Positions 56,334-64,000 of a stretch of DNA of 64,000 bases are shown here, one piece after another. The DNA lies in the NCBI GenBank assembly GCA_018806915.1, contig JAGKQI010000101.1:868001-932000 (forward strand), in the 5' to 3' direction. Position 1 is the first letter of the stretch, and each line of letters starts with the position of its first letter. Source of the stretch: Phytophthora colocasiae (taxonomy: Eukaryota; Oomycota; Peronosporomycetes; Peronosporales; Peronosporaceae). The notes below the pieces were generated by a model. That model was not told where the DNA came from. It saw only the letters and a program-made list of their open reading frames with translations, and made no database searches. Made by a program: the position numbers and the translations under genes.

Positions 56334-56406
56334 AGGTCCTACCGGGATTTGAACCCGGATCGCTGGATTCAGGAGTCCAGAGTGCTAACCATTACACCAT
56401 AAGACC
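56334..56406 (-). tRNA. tRNA-Gln(CTG), pair 15, 8-nt anticodon loop and lost terminator
   Basis: 73 nt with the CTCCTGAA loop of pairs 4 and 10. Only TT follows the gene (56329-56331 region), so Pol III would probably read on into the spacer. Confidence 0.83.
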
Positions 56407-56513
56407 AGCACAAACGGACACACACACAAATCAACATTCAAACAGCACTCACAAACATCACAACACAACCACTGCAACACCCACACATCACCCTTCTAAC
56501 GCCGCGCAAAACA

Positions 56514-56585
56514 AGCTCCTAACGGGATTTGAACCCGGATCGCTGGATTCAAAGTCCAGAGTGCTAACCATTACACCATAAGAGC
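56514..56585 (-). tRNA. tRNA-Gln(TTG), pair 15, T-stem mismatch
   Basis: The 3' T-stem strand reads CCCGT instead of CCCGG, giving a C-T mismatch at 49-65. Other positions are canonical. Confidence 0.88.
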
Positions 56586-57263
56586 GTCTAACCCAGCTCT
56601 TGCACACCCAATCCGGAACACGCTCGAGTCGCTCTTACTCTCCATCATCACGCACATTGCACGCCCTCATCCACATACATCTATCCTCACTACACACACA
56701 CTCCACCGCCAACTCCAACTCCTCACACATTCTCCTACCGTTGACCACACCGCTTCGATCCCCACCTCCAACCGTCCGTTTATCGAACACGCACGCATTC
56801 CACAATCGGCACTGCTATTGCTCGTGACAGACCTTGACGATGCCAGCTTCCTTTCCCACCACTCTTCCACGAGAACGAGATGGTTCATTAGCTACCGCCT
56901 CGCTCGTTCTCTTTTATCGCTCTTCTGCGTTGCGTGCTTCGATCTGCATGCCGTCTTTCCTGTTGCAGCTCCGCACGTACAAGACACATGGACCACGTCC
57001 TAGCAGCAGAGGATGGGTGGGTGATGGTAGAATGTGTCGGATGACGGCCTGCCACTGACAGCAAAGTTGATACGTGTGTGAGTTGACCGTGCCGTCTATC
57101 CGGTGCCATCTGGGCCATTGAGTTGGCAGCGACGGCGTGTATGGTCCGAGGCACAAGAGTGAATACCACAGCGGCGTAGGATGGGGTAATACGTCAGGCA
57201 GGACTAGTGTAAAGAGTAGCAACAACCGGGACGTGGTGGTGCCGGCAGGAGCGGTGCAAAACG

Positions 57264-57335
57264 AGGTCCTACCGGGATTTGAACCCGGATCGCTGGATTC
57301 AGAGTCCAGAGTGCTAACCATTACACCATAAGACC
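57264..57335 (-). tRNA. tRNA-Gln(CTG), pair 16
   Basis: Canonical copy with TTTT terminator. Confidence 0.96.
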
Positions 57336-57442
57336 AGCACAAACGGACACACACACAAATCAACATTCAAACAGCACTCACAAACATCACAACACAACCA
57401 CTGCAACACCCACACATCACCCTTCTAACGCCGCGCAAAACA

Positions 57443-57514
57443 AGCTCCTACCGGGATTTGAACCCGGATCGCTGGATTCAAAGTCCAGAGTGCTAACCAT
57501 TACACCATAAGAGC
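57443..57514 (-). tRNA. tRNA-Gln(TTG), pair 16
   Basis: Canonical copy with TTTT terminator. Confidence 0.96.
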
Positions 57515-58191
57515 GTCTAACCCAGCTCTTGCACACCCAATCCGGAACACGCTCGAGTCGCTCTTACTCTCCATCATCACGCACTTTGCACGCCCTCATC
57601 CACATACATCTATCCTCACTACACACACACTCCACCGCCAACCCAACTCCCCTCACATTCTCCTACCGTTGACCACACCGCTTCGATCCCCACCTCCAAC
57701 CGTCCGTTTATCGAACACGCACGCATTCCACAATCGGCACTGCTATTGCTCGTGACAGACCTTGACGATGCCAGCTTCCTTTCCCACCACTCTTCCACGA
57801 GAACGAGATGGTTCATTAGCTACCGCCTCGCTCGTTCTCTTTTATCGCTCTTCTGCGTTGCGTGCTTCGATCTGCATGCCGTCTTTCCCGTTGCAGCTCC
57901 GCACGTACAAGACACATGGACCACGTCCTAGCAGCAGAGGATGGGTGGGTGATGGTAGAATGTGTCGGATGACGGCCTGCCACTGACAGCAAAGTTGATA
58001 CGTGTGTGAGTTGACCGTGCCGTCTATCCGGTGCCATCTGGGCCATTGAGTTGGCAGCGACGGCGTGTATGGTCCGAGGCACGAGAGTGAATACCACAGC
58101 GGCGTAGGATGGGGTAATACGTCAGGCAGGACTAGTGTAAAGAGTAGCAACAACCGGGACGTGGTGGTGCCGGCAGGAGCGGTGCAAAACG

Positions 58192-58263
58192 AGGTCCTAC
58201 CGGGATTTGAACCCGGATCGCTGGATTCAGAGTCCAGAGTGCTAACCATTACACCATAAGACC
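58192..58263 (-). tRNA. tRNA-Gln(CTG), pair 17
   Basis: Canonical copy with TTTT terminator. Confidence 0.96.
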
Positions 58264-58371
58264 AGCACAAACGGACACACACACAAATCAACATTCAAAC
58301 AGCACTCACAAACATCACAACACAACCACTGCAACACCCACACATCACCCTTCTAACGCCGCGCAAAAACA

Positions 58372-58443
58372 AGCTCCTACCGGGATTTGAACCCGGATCG
58401 CTGGATTCAAAGTCCAGAGTGCTAACCATTACACCATAAGAGC
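58372..58443 (-). tRNA. tRNA-Gln(TTG), pair 17
   Basis: Canonical copy with TTTTT terminator. Confidence 0.96.
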
Positions 58444-59113
58444 GTCTAACCCAGCTCTTGCACACCCAATCCGGAACACCTCTTACTCTCCATCATCACG
58501 CACATTGCACGCCCTCATCCACATACATCTATCCTCACTACACACACACTCCACCGCCAACTCCAACTCCCCTCACACATTCTCCTACCGTTGACCACAC
58601 CGCTTCGATCCCCACCTCCAACCGTCCGTTTATCGAACACGCACGCATTCCACAATCGGCACTGCTATTGCTCGTGACAGACCTTGACGATGCCAGCTTC
58701 CTTTCCCACCACTCTTCCACGAGAACGAGATGGTTCATTAGCTACCGCCTCGCTCGTTCTCTTTTATCGCTCTTCTGCGTTGCGTGCTTCGATCTGCATG
58801 CCGTCTTTCCCGTTGCAGCTCCGCACGTACAAGACACATGGACCACGTCCTAGCAGCAGAGGATGGGTGGGTGATGGTAGAATGTGTCGGATGACGGCCT
58901 GCCACTGACAGCAAAGTTGATACGTGTGTGAGTTGACCGTGCCGTCTATCCGGTGCCATCTGGGCCATTGAGTTGGCAGCGACGGCTTGTATGGTCCGAG
59001 GCACAAGAGTGAATACCACAGCGGCGTAGGATGGGGTAATACGTCAGGCAGGACTAGTGTAAAGAGTAGCAACAACCGGGACGTGGTGGTGCCGGCAGGA
59101 GCGGTGCAAAACG

Positions 59114-59185
59114 AGGTCCTACCGGGATTTGAACCCGGATCGCTGGATTCAGAGTCCAGAGTGCTAACCATTACACCATAAGACC
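59114..59185 (-). tRNA. tRNA-Gln(CTG), pair 18
   Basis: Canonical copy with TTTT terminator. Confidence 0.96.
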
Positions 59186-59293
59186 AGCACAAACGGACAC
59201 ACACACAAATCAACATTCAAACAGCACTCACAAACATCACAACACAACCACTGCAACACCCACACATCACCCTTCTAACGCCGCGCAAAAACA

Positions 59294-59365
59294 AGCTCCT
59301 ACCGGGATTTGAACCCGGATCGCTGGATTCAAAGTCCAGAGTGCTAACCATTACACCATAAGAGC
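59294..59365 (-). tRNA. tRNA-Gln(TTG), pair 18
   Basis: Canonical copy; the adjacent spacer has the variant CGCCTGAGTCG box. Confidence 0.96.
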
Positions 59366-60045
59366 GTCTAACCCAGCTCTTGCACACCCAATCCGGAACA
59401 CGCCTGAGTCGCTCTTACTTCCATCATCACGCACATTGCACGCCCTCATCCACATACATCTATCCTCACTACACACACACTCCACCGCCAACTCCAACTC
59501 CTCACACATTCTCCTACCGTTGACCACACCGCTTCGATCCCCACCTCCAACCGTCCGTTTATCGAACACGCACGCATTCCACAATCGGCACTGCTATTGC
59601 TCGTGACAGACCTTGACGATGCCAGCTTCCTTTCTCACCACTCTTCCACGAGAACGAGATGGTTCATTAGCTACCGCCTCGCTCGTTCTCTTCTTTATCG
59701 CTCTTCTGCGTTGCGTGCTTCGATCTGCATGCCGTCTTTCCCGTTGCAGCTCCGCACGTACAAGACACATGGACCACGTCCTAGCAGCAGAGGATGGGTG
59801 GGTGATGGTAGAATGTGTCGGATGACGGCCTGCCACTGACAGCAAAGTTGATACGTGTGTGAGTTGACCGTGCCGTCTATCCGGTGCCATCTGGGCCATT
59901 GAGTTGGCAGCGACGGCGTGTATGGTCCGGAGGCACGAGAGTGAATACCACAGCGGCGTAGGATGGGGTAATACGTCAGGCAGGACTAGTGTAAAGAGTA
60001 GCAACAACCGGGACGTGGTGGTGCCGGCAGGAGCGGTGCAAAACG

Positions 60046-60117
60046 AGGTCCTACCGGGATTTGAACCCGGATCGCTGGATTCAGAGTCCAGAGTGCTAAC
60101 CATTACACCATAAGACC
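60046..60117 (-). tRNA. tRNA-Gln(CTG), pair 19
   Basis: Canonical copy with TTTT terminator. Confidence 0.96.
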
Positions 60118-60224
60118 AGCACAAACGGACACACACACAAATCAACATTCAAACAGCACTCACAAACATCACAACACAACCACTGCAACACCCACACATC
60201 ACCCTTCTAACGCCGCGCAAAACA

Positions 60225-60296
60225 AGCTCCTACCGGGATTTGAACCCGGATCGCTGGATTCAAAGTCCAGAGTGCTAACCATTACACCATAAGAGC
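60225..60296 (-). tRNA. tRNA-Gln(TTG), pair 19
   Basis: Canonical copy with TTTT terminator. Confidence 0.96.
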
Positions 60297-60963
60297 GTCT
60301 AACCCAGCTCTTGCACACCCAATCCGGAACACCTCTTACTCTCCATCATCACGCACATTGCACGCCCTCATCCACATACATCTATCCTCACTACACACAC
60401 ACTCCACCGCCAACTCCAACACCCCACACATTCTCCTACCGTTGACCACACCGCTTCGATCCCCACCTCCAACCGTCCGTTTATCGAACACGCACGCATT
60501 CCACAATCGGCACTGCTATTGCTCGTGACAGACCTTGACGATGCCAGCTTCCTTTCCCACCACTCTTCCACGAGAACGAGATGGTTCATTAGCTACCGCC
60601 TCGCTCGTTCTCTTTTATCGCTCTTCTGCGTTGCGTGCTTCGATCTGCATGCCGTCTTTCCCGTTGCAGCTCCGCACGTACAAGACACATGGACCACGTC
60701 CTAGCAGCAGAGGATGGGTGGGTGATGGTAGAATGTGTCGGATGACGGCCTGCCACTGACAGCAAAGTTGATACGTGTGTGAGTTGACCGTGCCGTCTAT
60801 CCGGTGCCATCTGGGCCATTGAGTTGGCAGCGACGGCTTGTATGGTCCGAGGCACGAGAGTGAATACCACAGCGGCGTAGGATGGGGTAATACGTCAGGC
60901 AGGACTAGTGTAAAGAGTAGCAACAACCGGGACGTGGTGGTGCCGGCAGGAGCGGTGCAAACG

Positions 60964-61035
60964 AGGTCCTACCGGGATTTGAACCCGGATCGCTGGATTC
61001 AGAGTCCAGAGTGCTAACCATTACACCATAAGACC
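60964..61035 (-). tRNA. tRNA-Gln(CTG), pair 20, weak terminator
   Basis: Canonical body followed by TTT only, as in pair 7. Confidence 0.94.
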
Positions 61036-61143
61036 AGCACAAACGGACACACACACAAATCAACATTCAAACAGCACTCACAAACATCACAACACAACCA
61101 CTGCAACACCCACACATCACCCTTCTAACGCCGCGCAAAAACA

Positions 61144-61215
61144 AGCTCCTACCGGGATTTGAACCCGGATCGCTGGATTCAAAGTCCAGAGTGCTAACCA
61201 TTACACCATAAGAGC
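61144..61215 (-). tRNA. tRNA-Gln(TTG), pair 20
   Basis: Canonical copy with TTTTT terminator. Confidence 0.96.
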
Positions 61216-61885
61216 GTCTAACCCAGCTCTTGCACACCCAATCCGGAACACCTCTTACTCTCCATCATCACGCACATTGCACGCCCTCATCCACATACAT
61301 CTATCCTCACTACACACACACTCCACCGCCAACTCCAACTCCCCTCACACATTCTCCTACCGTTGACCACACCGCTTCGATCCCCACCTCCAACCGTCCG
61401 TTTATCGAACACGCACGCATTCCACAATCGGCACTGCTATTGCTCGTGACAGACCTTGACGATGCCAGCTTCCTTTCCCACCACTCTTCCACGAGAACGA
61501 GATGGTTCATTAGCTACCGCCTCGCTCGTTCTCTTTTATCGCTCTTCTGCGTTGCGTGCTTCGATCTGCATGCCGTCTTTCCCGTTGCAGCTCCGCACGT
61601 ACAAGACACATGGACCACGTCCTAGCAGCAGAGGATGGGTGGGTGATGGTAGAATGTGTCGGATGACGGCCTGCCACTGACAGCAAAGTTGATACGTGTG
61701 TGAGTTGACCGTGCCGTCTATCCGGTGCCATCTGGGCCATTGAGTTGGCAGCGACGGCTTGTATGGTCCGAGGCACAAGAGTGAATACCACAGCGGCGTA
61801 GGATGGGGTAATACGTCAGGCAGGACTAGTGTAAAGAGTAGCAACAACCGGGACGTGGTGGTGCCGGCAGGAGCGGTGCAAAACG

Positions 61886-61956
61886 AGGTCCTACCGGGAT
61901 TTGAACCCGATCGCTGGATTCAGAGTCCAGAGTGCTAACCATTACACCATAAGACC
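61886..61956 (-). tRNA. tRNA-Gln(CTG), pair 21, one base missing at the T-stem
   Basis: 71 nt. One C of ATCCGGG is deleted. The T-stem could still close with a T-G wobble at 49-65 if the variable loop shrinks to three bases. Confidence 0.85.
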
Positions 61957-62064
61957 AGCACAAACGGACACACACACAAATCAACATTCAAACAGCACTC
62001 ACAAACATCACAACACAACCACTGCAACACCCACACATCACCCTTCTAACGCCGCGCAAAAACA

Positions 62065-62136
62065 AGCTCCTACCGGGATTTGAACCCGGATCGCTGGATT
62101 CAAAGTCCAGAGTGCTAACCATTACACCATAAGAGC
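62065..62136 (-). tRNA. tRNA-Gln(TTG), pair 21
   Basis: Canonical copy with TTTTT terminator. Confidence 0.96.
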
Positions 62137-62809
62137 GTCTAACCCAGCTCTTGCACACCCAATCCGGGAACACCTCTTACTCTCCATCATCACGCACATT
62201 GCACGCCCTCATCCACATACATCTATCCTCACTACACACGCACACTCCACCGCCAACTCCAACTCCCCTCACACATTCTCCTACCGTTGACCACACCGCT
62301 TCGATCCCCACCTCCAACCGTCCGTTTATCGAACACGCACGCATTCCACAATCGGCACTGCTATTGCTCGTGACAGACCTTGACGATGCCAGCTTCCTTT
62401 CCCACCACTCTTCCACGAGAACGAGATGGTTCATTAGCTACCGCCTCGCTCGTTCTCTTTTATCGCTCTTCTGCGTTGCGTGCTTCGATCTGCATGCCGT
62501 CTTTCCCGTTGCAGCTCCGCACGTACAAGACACATGGACCACGTCCTAGCAGCAGAGGATGGGTGGGTGATGGTAGAATGTGTCGGATGACGGCCTGCCA
62601 CTGACAGCAAAGTTGATACGTGTGTGAGTTGACCGTGCCGTCTATCCGGTGCCATCTGGGCCATTGAGTTGGCAGCGACGGCTTGTATGGTCCGAGGCAC
62701 AAGAGTGAATACCACAGCGGCGTAGGATGGGGTAATACGTCAGGCAGGACTAGTGTAAAGAGTAGCAACAACCGGGACGTGGTGGTGCCGGCAGGAGCGG
62801 TGCAAAACG

Positions 62810-62881
62810 AGGTCCTACCGGGATTTGAACCCGGATCGCTGGATTCAGAGTCCAGAGTGCTAACCATTACACCATAAGACC
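62810..62881 (-). tRNA. tRNA-Gln(CTG), pair 22
   Basis: Canonical copy with TTTT terminator. Confidence 0.96.
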
Positions 62882-62988
62882 AGCACAAACGGACACACAC
62901 ACAAATCAACATTCAAACAGCACTCACAAACATCACAACACAACCACTGCAACACCATCACATCACCCTTCTAACGCCGCGCAAAACT

Positions 62989-63060
62989 AGCTCCTACCGG
63001 GATTTGAACCCGGATCGCTGGATTCAAAGTCCAGAGTGCTAACCATTACACCATAAGAGC
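62989..63060 (-). tRNA. tRNA-Gln(TTG), pair 22
   Basis: Canonical body; the trailer before TTTT reads AG in place of TG. Confidence 0.96.
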
Positions 63061-63728
63061 GTCTAACCCAGCTCTTGCACACCCAATCCGGGAACACCTC
63101 TTACTCTCCATCATCACGCACATTGCACGCCCTCATCCACATACATCTATCCTCACTACACACACACTCCACCGCCAACTCCAACTCCTCACACATTCTC
63201 CTACCGTTGACCACACCGCTTCGATCCCCACCTCCAACCGTCCGTTTATCGAACACGCACGCATTCCACAATCGGCACTGCTATTGCTCGTGACAGACCT
63301 TGACGATGCCAGCTTCCTTTCCCACCACTCTTCCACGAGAACGAGATGGTTCATTAGCTACCGCCTCGCTCGTTCTCTTTATCGCTCTTCTGCGTTGCGT
63401 GCTTCGATCTGCATGCCGTCTTTCCTGCTGCAGCTCCGCACGTACAAGACACATGGACCACGTCCTAGCAGCAGAGGATGGGTGGGTGATGGTAGAATGT
63501 GTCGGATGACGGCCTGCCACTGACAGCAAAGTTGATACGTGTGTGAGTTGACCGTGCCGTCTATCCGGTGCCATCTGGGCCATTGAGTTGGCAGCGACGG
63601 CTTGTATGGTCCGAGGCACGAGAGTGAATACCACAGCGGCGTAGGATGGGGTAATACGTCAGGCAGGACTAGTGTAAAGAGTAGCAACAACCGGGACGTG
63701 GTGGTGCCGGCAGGAGCGGTGCAAAACG

Positions 63729-63800
63729 AGGTCCTACCGGGATTTGAACCCGGATCGCTGGATTCAGAGTCCAGAGTGCTAACCATTACACCATAAGACC
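63729..63800 (-). tRNA. tRNA-Gln(CTG), pair 23
   Basis: Canonical copy with TTTT terminator. Confidence 0.96.
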
Positions 63801-63908
63801 AGCACAAACGGACACACACACAAATCAACATTCAAACAGCACTCACAAACATCACAACACAACCACTGCAACACCCCATCATCCCCCTTCTACCGCCGCG
63901 CAAAAACA

Positions 63909-63980
63909 AGCTCCTACCGGGATTTGAACCCGGATCGCTGGATTCAAAGTCCAGAGTGCTAACCATTACACCATAAGAGC
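63909..63980 (-). tRNA. tRNA-Gln(TTG), pair 23
   Basis: Last gene in the window, canonical, with TTTTT terminator; the array continues past 64000. Confidence 0.96.
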
Positions 63981-64000
63981 GTCTAACCCAGCTCTTGCAC

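Larger units (their letters stand above)
43342..64000 (-). repeat. Tandem array of ~0.92-kb units, each with tRNA-Gln(TTG) and tRNA-Gln(CTG)
   Basis: The array begins abruptly at TACGTCAGGCAGG (43342) and runs off the right edge, about 22 units (23 tRNA pairs). CTG-to-CTG distances run from 891 to 935 bp. On the minus strand each unit reads tRNA-Gln(TTG), 108 nt in the standard units, tRNA-Gln(CTG), then about 670 bp of spacer that contains a CA-rich part and no recognised gene. Most CTG genes end in TTTT and TTG genes in TTTT or TTTTT a few bases downstream, Pol III terminators. Internal A and B boxes (GTAATGGTTAGC; GGTTCAAATCC) are present. Together the two anticodons read both glutamine codons. 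Confidence 0.97.

Noticed and set aside
43682..63831. Many repeated ORFs of 60-225 codons in the array, on both strands
   Set aside because: They are translations of tRNA genes and spacer (for example the STLDSESSDPGSNPG peptide is a tRNA read as protein). They shift frame between units with each indel.
43342..64000. CRISPR-like or 5S rRNA array
   Set aside because: Repeats are ~0.92 kb with tRNA genes; there is no short repeat-spacer pattern and no 5S rRNA sequence in the spacer.

Overview
The window is nuclear DNA of an oomycete, most likely Phytophthora or a close relative. The evidence is a myosin with an ankyrin-repeat tail split by one 77-nt intron, chromodomain-carrying Ty3/gypsy elements, TTAA-flanked piggyBac-type DNA transposons, a Ty1/copia element, and a large tRNA tandem array. 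There are no bacterial operon signals. The genus is inference; the eukaryotic, retrotransposon-rich setting is seen directly.

Layout. Positions 1-3939 hold most of a myosin heavy-chain gene on the minus strand, running off the left edge. Positions 3940-5750 have no gene I can support. A frameshifted kinesin-3-like relic lies at 5754-6379. Positions 6514-14979 are a nest: a short copia-type LTR carries a MITE-like insert (6667-7334) and a decayed 7.5-kb gypsy element (7378-14913, minus strand), which itself carries a TTAA-flanked MITE (13198-14241). A chromodomain gene starting at 15227 is split by a 16.8-kb gypsy element (15660-32487) with nearly identical 1.6-kb LTRs, and resumes at 32488-32819. 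This large element has a broken gag-pol, a degenerate first RNase H plus a second complete RNase H, an integrase with chromodomain, and a long antisense gene between pol and the 3' LTR. Positions 33076-42919 are a copia element on the minus strand, split at two TTAA sites by a 4.2-kb piggyBac-like element (34468-38671) and its 0.8-kb deletion derivative (39805-40597).

From 43342 to the right edge the DNA is one tandem array of about 22 units of roughly 0.92 kb. Each unit has two glutamine tRNA genes on the minus strand, anticodons TTG and CTG, 108 nt apart in the standard units. I count 23 pairs (46 loci); 38 look canonical. The rest carry an 8-nt anticodon loop (three CTG copies), truncations (two TTG copies) or substitutions or indels in conserved tRNA positions. 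The spacer shows mosaic subtypes, as expected from unequal exchange or gene conversion.

How it fits together: one or two host genes at the left, a central zone of nested transposons whose insertion order can be read from the junctions, and a homogenised glutamine-tRNA array at the right. The most unusual items are the paired tRNA-Gln array with expanded anticodon loops, the antisense gene of the large gypsy element, the dense lattice of TCYRGA-type near-palindromes confined to that element, and the shared subterminal palindromes of the piggyBac family. Many lesions are single-base indels, so sequencing error must be excluded; the uninterrupted 3.6-kb myosin reading frame suggests base accuracy is generally good.
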